A stretch of DNA of 64,000 nucleotides from assembly GCF_034008635.1 (NCBI RefSeq), contig NZ_CP125378.1, forward strand, positions 1,664,001 through 1,728,000, in the 5' to 3' direction. This stretch comes from Pseudomonas sp. P8_229 (GTDB lineage: Bacteria; Pseudomonadota; Gammaproteobacteria; Pseudomonadales; Pseudomonadaceae). The position numbers were made by a program, and so were the translations under genes. Every line of letters starts with the position of its first letter. Position 1 is the stretch's first letter. This document shows, in pieces, positions 7,778-16,467 of this stretch. Below the pieces are notes generated by a model. The model was not told the DNA's origin. It saw only the letters and a program-made list of their open reading frames with translations, and did no database searches.

Positions 7778-10700
7778 ATGCCCATCATTCCCCTGCCAGG
7801 GCGCCCAGCCCATTCGCCGCCTTCCCTCTCTGACGAGCGCAGCATTCACCACGAACTGATAAAGAAAAACCTGCCCGCCTGGTTGATCAACAGCAGTGCT
7901 GCGCGCGTAAAACAACTGAAAGGCATCAAACCCGTCATCGCCGACTGGCATCAGCTTGCGCCCGCTGCCGAGCAGCGGCACCTTGCACAAGCGATGAAAC
8001 GTGCCTGGACGGCACAAAACGATATCGATAAGGCGCTGCACAATCTGCAAGACGTCTACGCCTTTGCCAAACCGCTGCTGCAAAATGCGCTGAAGGATCG
8101 CTTCGGTGTCGAGGATGATGTCGAGCAGACCTGGTTGCGCTTGTATGCCCCCGTCAATACGTCTTGGTGGGCGCATGATTTTGCGGGCGGAACCACCAGC
8201 CGCACCGTCTCGCTACTGGACGCCGCGCTGCATAATTTTTCCCGTGATGAGCAATTCAGTCAGGACTCGGAATTCATTACCCGCCCCGACGCCAGCGGTC
8301 ATTTCACCATCAAGCCACTCAAGCACCGACTGCCGATCAATCAGTTCAAATCACTGTGTCGCGAACTCGACCTGGGCGCGCGTTATACACAGCACTTGAA
8401 CGCCTTTTTGCTACCGACTGACGGCGTCGCCAGACAGGTGCTGCGCTACAAGGTCTGCCTCGGCCAAAAAGCCGCACTGAACGCCGCCGCACGCCTGGCC
8501 CTGATGAAAAAGGACATCGACCAGAACGCTTTCGATGTCGTGCAAGGGATGCTCGATGATCGCCGCAACCTGCGATGGGACGGTCAACCCGTCAGCTATT
8601 ACAACCTGGCCATGATGGATGCGGCGCTGATCGGGATTGTCCTGATCACCCCTGATGCCAGCCGCGCCAATAAGCCCGTACCAGTGATTGCCTACGTTCC
8701 TCATGACCCGCAACACCCCCTCAAGCAGTACCCGTCGGCCCTCCAGTTCATGGCCGAACTGACACGCCAGCTGCGCGACCACACATCCCCGGCAGGCTAT
8801 CAGCAATTCTTCAGCCAGTTCGTCAATCAGCAACAACGCGGGCATTTTTTTGCCCGACTCAACGAGCGCCTGAGCAAGGTGAAGTGGCGCCCTGCACCGG
8901 CGGGTTCAAACTTGCCGAGCTGGCGCGAAACAGCGGTGGACAATCCCGACCTGCAATTCAGCCTGACAAGATTCCAGGACGACCGCGACACCCGGTTCAA
9001 CGGTGACGTATGGGGTTATCTCTACCGCCAGAAGTTGAACAAGATCCTCAACGATGCCACCGAAATCGCCATTTCCACCGCGTACGCCGATCGCATGGCG
9101 CGCTGGGCCTGGTGGGACAATCTGCAAAAAATGCTCGCGGACATCCTCAACGTCGCCCTGCTGGTAGCGACACCGTTTGTGCCGTTTCTCGGTGAGTTGA
9201 TGCTGGCCTACACCAGTTATCAACTGCTCGACGGGGTCTTCGAAGGCGTCGTGGATCTGGCTGAAGGGCACTTGGCCGAAGCCGGCGAACAGGCGATCGG
9301 CGTCCTCGAAAGCATCGTCCAGCTAGGCGCGTTTGCTGCCGGTGCGACGCTGGGTAACATCGCGCGGGTGAAACTCTCGGCGTTCGTCGAAGGGTTGAAA
9401 CCGGTGCAACTGCCGAACGGACAGACGCGCTTGTGGAACCCCGACCTGACACCCTATCGATTGCCCGAGCAGACCTTGCCGACAGCGACCCGGCCCGATA
9501 CTCAAGGATTGCATCCGGTGGGTGACAGACAACTGCTGCGACTTGATCAACAGGTATTTGCCGTGACGCAAGACCCCGTCAGCGGGCAGCACCAGATCCG
9601 CCACCCGCAAAGGCCCCAGGCCTATACGCCGGCACTTGCGCACAACGGCGATGGCGCGTGGGTGTGTGAAACGGAAAACCCGCGCCAGTGGCAAGGTGCA
9701 CAATTGATGCGCCGGATCGGTCATCGCACCGAAGGCTTCAGCGACGCGCAACTGGAGCAGATTCGCCTGCTCACCGGTACCGATGAAAACATCCTGCGTC
9801 GCATGTATGTGGAAAACGCTGCGCCGCCGCCATTACTGATCGACACGCTGCTGCACCTGGGGATGGCACCTGAAGAACCCGCACCGGCGCTCTCCCCTCC
9901 AGCCCGGCAGGTGCTGGTGGACTGCCCGCAACTGACGCCGACCCTCGCCGAGCGAGTGATTGCGCAGGCCAGTCCCATGGAGTTGCAGCAAATCACTGCG
10001 CAACGCCGCCTGCCCTTGCGCCTGCGCACGAGCGCCCGCGAGGTGCAGTTTGAATTGCAGTCGGTCAGGGCTGCCCAGGGCTTGCAGCTGGAAAGCCTGA
10101 GCAACGTCGAGAGTGAGCGTTTGATTCTCGGAGCCTTGCGTCACTACAGCGATACCTTCGGCGCCTTGCGCATTGAAGTCCGCGAGGCGACCTTCAATGG
10201 CGAGTTGCGATGCGAGGCCGGTGCCGAGTCAGCCGAGCAACTGCGGGTGCTGATACGTACCGGCCCTGATCGCTATGAGGTGCGCGATGGCGAGAACCAG
10301 CCAATCCATGAAGCCAGCGGTTTGTATGAGGCGATTCTGCACGCCATCGACAATGACGGGCACAGCGTCCTGGGCTACCGGCCGACCGATATCGAGCCGT
10401 TCAAGCAGTGGGTCATCGCCATAACCACTGCACCGAGTGAACGCCGAACGATACTGGCGCGCGCCCCGATACGCCCTGTCGCCGAACACGACACGCTGTT
10501 TCTGCTGCGCGGTGGCGGCTTGAGCAAAGACTCGGTGACGCTGCAGGAACGCATTCAGGATCTGCACCCACATTTCACTGCGACGGAGGTCGACGCGTTC
10601 GCCGATGCCTTGAGCGCACAGGGTGAGCCATTGCAAGCCATCGAGGCCCATGAAAACGATCTCGATGAACTGCGCGTCATCGTCCATCGCTGGCGCTATC

Positions 10701-12460
10701 AGCAGCCGGACAGCTGGGGGCCGGGCAGCCAGGGGTTTCGTGACGGAGGCGGGCTGCATATCTATGAGCGTTTGCTGGACTGCTTCGAACGCAAGAACGA
10801 AGACCTTGGCAACCGCAGCGATCCCTCGTCCTATGCCCTCGATCTCTCCCGGGAATTGCTCTCGCTGGATCTGGAAACCTGGTGGTCCAAGCGTCCGGAA
10901 TTGAAAAAGTTCCTCGACAAAGTCACCGTGCTCAAACTCGACAACACACGCTTTTCCAGCAACGGCACGAGCCTGCTCAAAGACTTTCCGAACCTGGTCG
11001 AACTCAGCGCCAAATATTGCGAGCTGACCCGTTTGCCCGAGCGTATCGGCACCACGTTGCGTCGCCTCGAACGCTTGCGCTTGAGCAATAATCACATTGT
11101 GCTGGACCCCGGCGCGGTCGCACGACTGCGCGACCTGACGTATCTGCAGGTTCTGAAAATGGATGACAACCCGCTGGGCCAGTCGCCCGACCTGTCACGC
11201 ATGCCGCGACTGAAGGTGGTTGGACTGAAGAACACCGGGTTGACCGCGTGGCCCGAAGGCACGCTGGCCAAACCGAGGCCACGGGGGTTTCTGCTCGATC
11301 TGCGGGGTAATCCGCTCACGGTGATTCCCGAGGTGCCGACCGGTTCCGATGCGCAGTGGCTGGTGGCCCGCACACGACTGGACGTGATTGCCCTGTCCGA
11401 CGTCAACCAACTGCGTTACCAGGCCCACCGCCGCTCGATGGCGTTACCTCCCGAACCTCTCATCCCGGCAGCTCCCGGGCAAAACACATCAATCATCTCC
11501 ACGTATGGCGCCGATTATTGGGGAGATGTGCCGGGCTGGGGCGTCAACCGCGAGACACCCTGGGCGGAACTGGTCGAGGAGCCGGCCGCCCAGCCGTTCA
11601 TGGCAACCTTGCTCAGTGTGCGCGACTTTGCCGACTACCGCGCCGATGGTGCCGCGCGTGCGCAACTGATGCAGCGCGTATGGCGCATGCTCGATGCCGT
11701 GCATGTCGACAGTCGCTTGCGCGAGAAGCTGTTCACCATGGTGATCGCTCCGGTGGATTGCGCCGATGCCGGTGCCCAACTGTTCAACCACATGGGGATC
11801 AACGTGCTGGCGTTCGAGGCCCACGCCTACTCCACCAGCCCGGCCGAGGTTGAACAAAAACTGGTGACCCTGGCCAGGGGCGCGGCGCGGCTGGAGCACG
11901 TCAATGAAATCGCCCGGGCCGATGTCGCCAGTCGTGGCGGCAACCCGGATGATGTCGAAGTCTATCTGGCCTATCAAACCGGGCTGGCGAAACGCCTCGA
12001 CCTGCCCTGGCAGTCCGAGGATATGTTGTACCGGCCGGTGTCCGGCGTCACGGACGTAATGATCGATCAGGCGTATGACACGGTAATGGCGCTGGGTGAA
12101 GGCGACGGTCTGGTCAACGCGATGCTCGAGCTCGACTTCTGGGCGCAGTATCTGCATGACAAATACCCGGTACGCAGCGAGAGCAACAAGCGCCTGTATC
12201 AGGCGAAATACGAGCGCCTTGAGCAACTGCGCGAAACCCAGCGCCAATGGACCGAATCAACCTTGGCAGCCGAGCGCGCAACGCTGCGCGAACAGCTCAA
12301 GGTCTTGATCAACGACCTGCCGGTACCGCCAACCGTGGTGTTTGCCGAAGTACCGATCAGCGACGCGGTGTTCGACCGTTTACTGATCGATCTGGGGGAT
12401 GACGAAAAAGAACTGGCGCGTCGCCTGACCCGTGAAGCACTGAGGCGCGCCGGACTTTGA
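7778..12460 (+). CDS. Giant LRR toxin/effector with C-terminal NEL-type E3 ubiquitin ligase domain
   Basis: A 1560-residue protein starting MPIIPLPGRPAHSPPSL at 7778, with AAGGA upstream; a longer frame from 7709 looks non-coding. Residues about 20-800 resemble the N-terminal region of Pseudomonas dermonecrotic-toxin-like proteins (DUF6543 type), with hydrophobic, possibly membrane-inserting segments near 450-530 (MLADILNVALLVATPFVPF). Leucine-rich repeats occupy about 1050-1185 (LRRLERLRLSNNHI, LQVLKMDDNPLG). The C-terminal 320 residues match the NEL E3 ligase fold of IpaH/SspH effectors, with C1328-A-D1330 in APVDCADAGAQLFNHMGI as the expected catalytic Cys-x-Asp. By family knowledge it would transfer ubiquitin onto eukaryotic host proteins. 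No secretion or chaperone gene is adjacent, so the export route is unknown. Confidence 0.85.
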   Translation: MPIIPLPGRPAHSPPSLSDERSIHHELIKKNLPAWLINSSAARVKQLKGIKPVIADWHQLAPAAEQRHLAQAMKRAWTAQNDIDKALHNLQDVYAFAKPLLQNALKDRFGVEDDVEQTWLRLYAPVNTSWWAHDFAGGTTSRTVSLLDAALHNFSRDEQFSQDSEFITRPDASGHFTIKPLKHRLPINQFKSLCRELDLGARYTQHLNAFLLPTDGVARQVLRYKVCLGQKAALNAAARLALMKKDIDQNAFDVVQGMLDDRRNLRWDGQPVSYYNLAMMDAALIGIVLITPDASRANKPVPVIAYVPHDPQHPLKQYPSALQFMAELTRQLRDHTSPAGYQQFFSQFVNQQQRGHFFARLNERLSKVKWRPAPAGSNLPSWRETAVDNPDLQFSLTRFQDDRDTRFNGDVWGYLYRQKLNKILNDATEIAISTAYADRMARWAWWDNLQKMLADILNVALLVATPFVPFLGELMLAYTSYQLLDGVFEGVVDLAEGHLAEAGEQAIGVLESIVQLGAFAAGATLGNIARVKLSAFVEGLKPVQLPNGQTRLWNPDLTPYRLPEQTLPTATRPDTQGLHPVGDRQLLRLDQQVFAVTQDPVSGQHQIRHPQRPQAYTPALAHNGDGAWVCETENPRQWQGAQLMRRIGHRTEGFSDAQLEQIRLLTGTDENILRRMYVENAAPPPLLIDTLLHLGMAPEEPAPALSPPARQVLVDCPQLTPTLAERVIAQASPMELQQITAQRRLPLRLRTSAREVQFELQSVRAAQGLQLESLSNVESERLILGALRHYSDTFGALRIEVREATFNGELRCEAGAESAEQLRVLIRTGPDRYEVRDGENQPIHEASGLYEAILHAIDNDGHSVLGYRPTDIEPFKQWVIAITTAPSERRTILARAPIRPVAEHDTLFLLRGGGLSKDSVTLQERIQDLHPHFTATEVDAFADALSAQGEPLQAIEAHENDLDELRVIVHRWRYQQPDSWGPGSQGFRDGGGLHIYERLLDCFERKNEDLGNRSDPSSYALDLSRELLSLDLETWWSKRPELKKFLDKVTVLKLDNTRFSSNGTSLLKDFPNLVELSAKYCELTRLPERIGTTLRRLERLRLSNNHIVLDPGAVARLRDLTYLQVLKMDDNPLGQSPDLSRMPRLKVVGLKNTGLTAWPEGTLAKPRPRGFLLDLRGNPLTVIPEVPTGSDAQWLVARTRLDVIALSDVNQLRYQAHRRSMALPPEPLIPAAPGQNTSIISTYGADYWGDVPGWGVNRETPWAELVEEPAAQPFMATLLSVRDFADYRADGAARAQLMQRVWRMLDAVHVDSRLREKLFTMVIAPVDCADAGAQLFNHMGINVLAFEAHAYSTSPAEVEQKLVTLARGAARLEHVNEIARADVASRGGNPDDVEVYLAYQTGLAKRLDLPWQSEDMLYRPVSGVTDVMIDQAYDTVMALGEGDGLVNAMLELDFWAQYLHDKYPVRSESNKRLYQAKYERLEQLRETQRQWTESTLAAERATLREQLKVLINDLPVPPTVVFAEVPISDAVFDRLLIDLGDDEKELARRLTREALRRAGL

Positions 12461-12479
12461 TTGCGCCGCGCAAGCCTGT

Positions 12480-12507
12480 GGCCTGTCCATTGAACTCCGG
12501 ACAGGCC
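12480..12507. terminator. Hairpin between convergent genes
   Basis: GGCCTGTCC (12480-12488) pairs perfectly with GGACAGGCC (12499-12507) across a 10-base loop. There is no T tract, so termination is inferred from its position between the convergent toxin and fimbrial genes. Confidence 0.4.
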
Positions 12508-12514
12508 TGCGAAC

Positions 12515-13009
12515 TCAGGGTGCAGCCGCATTGAATATCAGGTGCACATTGCCGTAGTAATTCCCCGGCTTGTAGCCGCCGGCGGGCACGATCGGCTGGA
12601 TCTCCAGCACGTATCGCCCGCCGGCCCTGGCCTGCTCGGCAGAGACTACCTGGCGCGGCGGCGCCTCATGGGTCAGCACGGTATCGGCGAAGCTCACGCG
12701 CAGATAAATGTTCTGCTCGTCGCGGCCATTGGACAGGTAGGGTTCGCTGTCCAGCCGGGCCTCGATCGCACTGGTGTCATGCCGGACATCGAAGTGTTTG
12801 CGCACGCCGCCCAAGGTTTTCGTACTGACATTCCACGGCAGAATCTGCGCGCGATGAATCCAGTCCGTCTCGGCCGGTATGACATAAAAACCCAGCGTCG
12901 GAATATCCACCGACACCTGGAACCGGTGCTCCTCCCGCGCCGCGAACAACGCAGCGCTGAACGACGTAAGCACGCCCGCGCATACGGCAATGAACGATTG
13001 CTTGATCAT
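12515..13009 (-). CDS. CS1-type fimbrial subunit (second or minor pilin)
   Basis: A 164-residue secreted protein with a signal peptide ending near SAALFAA. The mature part begins REEHRFQVSVDIPTLGFYVIP, which parallels the major pilin of this operon (KHSISIVAHVPADDFYAVP). Both end in a G-x-Y-x-G-x-V-x-L-hydrophobic beta strand (PGNYYGNVHLIF), the donor/acceptor layout of the CS1/CooA/CfaB pilin family. It is the last gene of the operon and overlaps the chaperone stop by four bases (ATGA). Its position and divergence from the major pilin suggest a minor subunit, perhaps an anchor or adaptor. Confidence 0.8.
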   Translation of the reverse strand: MIKQSFIAVCAGVLTSFSAALFAAREEHRFQVSVDIPTLGFYVIPAETDWIHRAQILPWNVSTKTLGGVRKHFDVRHDTSAIEARLDSEPYLSNGRDEQNIYLRVSFADTVLTHEAPPRQVVSAEQARAGGRYVLEIQPIVPAGGYKPGNYYGNVHLIFNAAAP

Positions 13010-13770
13010 CTCAGGTCATCCCGTGATGAGTTGCCAGCGACGCGCAAAGTCTTTTTGCTGTCGCCCTCGACCAGGTTGAAGCGGTATTCGCGCCCGGGCT
13101 TTTTGTCGAACTCGAAACTGTTGCCGGCGCGGATGTGATGTTTGGTGGTCGGCTCGCAGGCGTTTTCGTCCTTCAGCGCACAGTTGCGAAACTCATCGAC
13201 CACCACCACGGTGTTGCCGTTATTGCGCACTCGATACGTGGTTGGCGCCTCTTCGATCACGCTGTCGAAACGGCTGTTTTTCGGGCGCACAAAAAACACC
13301 GTACCGAAACCGGTCATGACATTGACCCCGGCGGACAAGTTGTTTTTGTATTCGTCACGTTCCTCGGCGGAGACCGCGAATTCGTCTTCCTTTTCCGGTA
13401 CCACCGGGATGAAGCGCACACGGAAATAGCGTTCGGTGTCACGCTCGCCCATCAGCAGCAAGCGTGTCCCCTGCATGCCATTGGCCGGCACGATCAGCCG
13501 TGCGGGACTGGCCATCAGGCCATCACGACTGCTCATGTCCGCCTGGTTCCTGACCTCTATTTCCCGCGATTTACCATCGGCGTCGTAGACGATTTCGAGG
13601 ATATTGACCTTGACGAATGCGGTGCTGTCACCACTGTTGAACACCCGCTTCAGGTAGGTACTTTTGTCGCCATCCAGATAGTCGTACACCGTGCCAACGT
13701 TAATCTGCGGCCCGGCCGAAATGGCCAGAGAAAAACCGCTCAACCCCATCAACAGCAACAAACGCTTCAT
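13006..13770 (-). CDS. Periplasmic fimbrial chaperone, alternate (CS1/CFA/I-like) family
   Basis: A 254-residue protein with a clear signal peptide (MKRLLLLMGLSGFSLAISA) and an immunoglobulin-like first domain: AFVKVNILEIVYDADG, then ARLIVPANGMQGTRLLLMG and YFRVRFIPVVPEKEDEF. The spacing is that of an FGL/CfaA-like chaperone, in which the R-x-x-x-L-L-x and Y-F-R-V-R-F-I-P-V strands build the pilin-binding cleft. Start at 13770, nine bases after AGAGG; an upstream frame to 13992 is not supported. It should fold pilins and tip adhesins in the periplasm and deliver them to the usher. It is translationally coupled to the minor pilin. Confidence 0.85.
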   Translation of the reverse strand: MKRLLLLMGLSGFSLAISAGPQINVGTVYDYLDGDKSTYLKRVFNSGDSTAFVKVNILEIVYDADGKSREIEVRNQADMSSRDGLMASPARLIVPANGMQGTRLLLMGERDTERYFRVRFIPVVPEKEDEFAVSAEERDEYKNNLSAGVNVMTGFGTVFFVRPKNSRFDSVIEEAPTTYRVRNNGNTVVVVDEFRNCALKDENACEPTTKHHIRAGNSFEFDKKPGREYRFNLVEGDSKKTLRVAGNSSRDDLR

Positions 13771-13829
13771 AGCCATAAACCTCTTCACATTGAACACAAC
13801 GCAAGCACCACATATCGATGCGCTGCCCA

Positions 13830-15098
13830 TCAGACTTCCGAGTCCCAGATCACGGTGATGTCGCCGACATAACGGGCTGCCACCCCCGCCTGCACGATTT
13901 GATTGACGTAATAGGGCGACATTTCGAAATGCAGGATGCCGGGGGTCCGGTGAATGAAATGCCCAGGCAGGAACACCTGTCGCTCCTGCCATATGCCTGT
14001 TCGCAAGGGTTGGCGATTGACCGGCTGGCCGGCCAGGTCGGTCAAGCCATGGGGCAGGCTGACACTCACCTGCACCACAGCCTCACGCCCCGAGACCGGG
14101 TCAGTAATCAGGCAATTGAAAAGCGTCGCTTTGCCGCACTCCAATTGCATCTTGAAGCGCGACGATGCCGAGATATTGAAAATCTGGTCGCGAAACAACC
14201 GCACTGGCTTGCGCCCCGCTTGCAGCCAGCTCTGCCAGCCGCCCGCCGGAACCAATTGGACTTTGTCGCCGCCGGGAGGAATCTCTACCTTCAGGGTGTG
14301 CTGAACATCGAGGTTGAAGTGGATGGTCAGGCTGTCATCGGTGGGCAACATAATGTCGCCCATATCGAAATCGCGCCCGGGACCGATCCCATAGGTGTGG
14401 CTGCCGACATAGCGTCCCGGGGACATTTTCAGCGGATTGGGGGTGCGAAGCTCGTAGCCGATCTGAAACATGTCATAGCGCAGGCTTTCAATCCGGTAAG
14501 CGGCCGTCGGTACACAGCTACTGCCTGGCGGAGTCAACCAAAAGAACGAGCGCCATGTCGGCTCGACAAACATGCCTCCGGTGTAGCCACAGGGTGCTGG
14601 AGGATACGTCCAGTTGTACCCGCTCCACAGCATCTCGTGCGCGTCCGGATTACTGTCGGGGGCGCCTTCACCGATGATGCTTTGAACCCGGTCCGGCAAG
14701 TAGTAGCGGCCACCAATCGATGCGATGCGCACCTGCAATGACCACTGTTCTCCGGTCTCTTGATGAACAACCGGCAGCGGTATCCACTCGGTCGGGGGTT
14801 TGAACATCGCCCCCTTGCGCACATCGCTGTGCCGGGCTTCGATCGGGCCGATGGCATTGAATTCGATCGGCACCAGGATGCTGAAGATGGACAACCCTTC
14901 GCAAAATGTCGGGTAAGTGGAGCAGTGCCCGCTATATGGCGTCGTATTGATAAATTCATTGCGCATCGGGTTGCCCGGATCAGGCATGAACGACGTGACA
15001 TCAATGGACGCGGCCTGTGCCGACACCCAAACCAGCAGACTGAACAGCGCCACGAAAAAACTTAACGAACGCCGATGAGTCCCATTGCAAGTCTTCAC
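13830..15098 (-). CDS. CfaE/CblD-like fimbrial tip adhesin, copy 1
   Basis: A 422-residue secreted protein (GTG start at 15098 with GGGAG upstream; signal peptide ending VSAQA). The N-terminal domain has paired cysteines (GHCSTYPTFCEG) and a W-rich middle; the C-terminal domain carries TLKVEIPPGGDKVQLVPAGG, GGWQSWLQAGRKPVRLFRDQ and a final VGDITVIWDSEV strand. This is the two-domain layout of the CfaE/CblD family, where the N-terminal domain binds the receptor and the C-terminal pilin-like domain joins the shaft. It is a close paralogue of the next gene upstream, with the same order of motifs, so the pair arose by tandem duplication. Confidence 0.8.
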   Translation of the reverse strand: MKTCNGTHRRSLSFFVALFSLLVWVSAQAASIDVTSFMPDPGNPMRNEFINTTPYSGHCSTYPTFCEGLSIFSILVPIEFNAIGPIEARHSDVRKGAMFKPPTEWIPLPVVHQETGEQWSLQVRIASIGGRYYLPDRVQSIIGEGAPDSNPDAHEMLWSGYNWTYPPAPCGYTGGMFVEPTWRSFFWLTPPGSSCVPTAAYRIESLRYDMFQIGYELRTPNPLKMSPGRYVGSHTYGIGPGRDFDMGDIMLPTDDSLTIHFNLDVQHTLKVEIPPGGDKVQLVPAGGWQSWLQAGRKPVRLFRDQIFNISASSRFKMQLECGKATLFNCLITDPVSGREAVVQVSVSLPHGLTDLAGQPVNRQPLRTGIWQERQVFLPGHFIHRTPGILHFEMSPYYVNQIVQAGVAARYVGDITVIWDSEV

Positions 15099-15177
15099 GC
15101 TAAAACTCCCTGTAAAATTGACTCACACCGAGCACATCGGCCACGGAGGATGGCCTGCTTGCTCGCAGCCCGCCCCA

Positions 15178-16437
15178 TCAGATATCCGAGTCCCAATACA
15201 CCACGACAACCCCGGAATACTTGCCGCCTCGGCCTTCACCGGGGCGCAGCATGTTTGCCATCGAATGGGGTGGGACTTCGAAATGCAGGGTTCCCGGTGC
15301 CCGATCTACATAGAAGCCGGGTTTGAAATGCAGCTCATTCCCCGCACCTGACCTCAGTCGCAAGCGCCTCACCGGTTGGCCGGAAAGGTCGGTTATGCCA
15401 TTGGGCAAGCTGACACTGACGAACAGCTCGACCCGTCGGCTATTCTCGGACTCCTCCAGTGCGCATTCGCCATTAACGCCAGGCCCGCACCCTAAGAGCA
15501 TCTTGAAACGTGACGACGCCGAGATGTGGAAGGTCTGGTCGCGGAACAGGCTCACCGGCCGCCGACCGGCCTGCAGCCAGCTCTGCCAGCCACCGACCGG
15601 CACTAGCTGGACTTTTTCGCCACCCGGCGGAATCTCGACCTTGAGGGTGTGCCGTACATCCAGATTGAAGTTCAAGGTCAGCGAAGAACTATTGGGCAAC
15701 ATCACGTCGCCAAAATCGAAGTCCGCGTTTGGCCCGACGGTGTACGTCAGCGCGCCGATGTAGTTGCCCGAGGACATGCCCAACGGGTTGGGCGTTTCCA
15801 GCTCATAAGCAAAATCCACGTACCCCAGGCGTACCCACGGGACATCGAACTTCGCCTGCTTGCCGCACACCGTGCTCGACGGGGTTTTCCAGAAAAACGC
15901 GTAAGTGTCGTGGCCATACCAGCCCACCCCGCTGTACAGGCAAGGCGCCGGCGCGTTGACCCAACTCGAGCCCCACAACAGGTTATGAGCGATACGATAA
16001 TCATCAGCACCGCCCACCAGCTTGATCACGTCATCGGTCACCACTTGGGAACCGACGCCGACGATGCGCACCCTGACCTTTTCCGGCTCCCGGGTGGTTT
16101 CGTGATAGATCGTCAGTTCCCGCCATTGTGTGGGTGCCTGGAACATCACGCCGTGTCGAGGAGAGACATGGTTGGCCAGAATCGGCGCGCGGGAATCGAA
16201 CTGGATCGGCACTTGCAGGCTGAATATTTCGTTCTGCTCGCACTGCGCCGGATCGTAAGTGCAGTAACCACTGGACGGCGTGGTGTTGCGGAATTTGTTG
16301 CGGTGCGGATAAGACGAGTCCGGCCTGAACTCGGCGGTAATGGAAACCTGTTCGGCGTAGACCGGAAAAGCGATCGCGGCCAACGTAATAACGATTAGCC
16401 AGCAAACACGGGATGTAGCTGAATATGCGACGTTCAT
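15178..16437 (-). CDS. CfaE/CblD-like fimbrial tip adhesin, copy 2
   Basis: A 419-residue secreted protein with signal peptide ending AFPVYA. It is collinear with the neighbouring copy: SSGYCTYDPAQCEQNEIFSL, APCLYSGVGWYGHDTYAFFW, TLKVEIPPGGEKVQLVPVGG, GGWQSWLQAGRRPVSLFRDQ and final VVVVYWDSDI. The C-terminal half is better conserved between copies than the N-terminal half, as expected if the receptor-binding domains have diverged while the shaft-binding domain is constrained. It lies 30 bp downstream of the usher and 79 bp upstream of copy 1. Confidence 0.8.
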   Translation of the reverse strand: MNVAYSATSRVCWLIVITLAAIAFPVYAEQVSITAEFRPDSSYPHRNKFRNTTPSSGYCTYDPAQCEQNEIFSLQVPIQFDSRAPILANHVSPRHGVMFQAPTQWRELTIYHETTREPEKVRVRIVGVGSQVVTDDVIKLVGGADDYRIAHNLLWGSSWVNAPAPCLYSGVGWYGHDTYAFFWKTPSSTVCGKQAKFDVPWVRLGYVDFAYELETPNPLGMSSGNYIGALTYTVGPNADFDFGDVMLPNSSSLTLNFNLDVRHTLKVEIPPGGEKVQLVPVGGWQSWLQAGRRPVSLFRDQTFHISASSRFKMLLGCGPGVNGECALEESENSRRVELFVSVSLPNGITDLSGQPVRRLRLRSGAGNELHFKPGFYVDRAPGTLHFEVPPHSMANMLRPGEGRGGKYSGVVVVYWDSDI

Positions 16438-16467
16438 GTCTGCAAAATCTCCTGAAGCAGGCCTATA

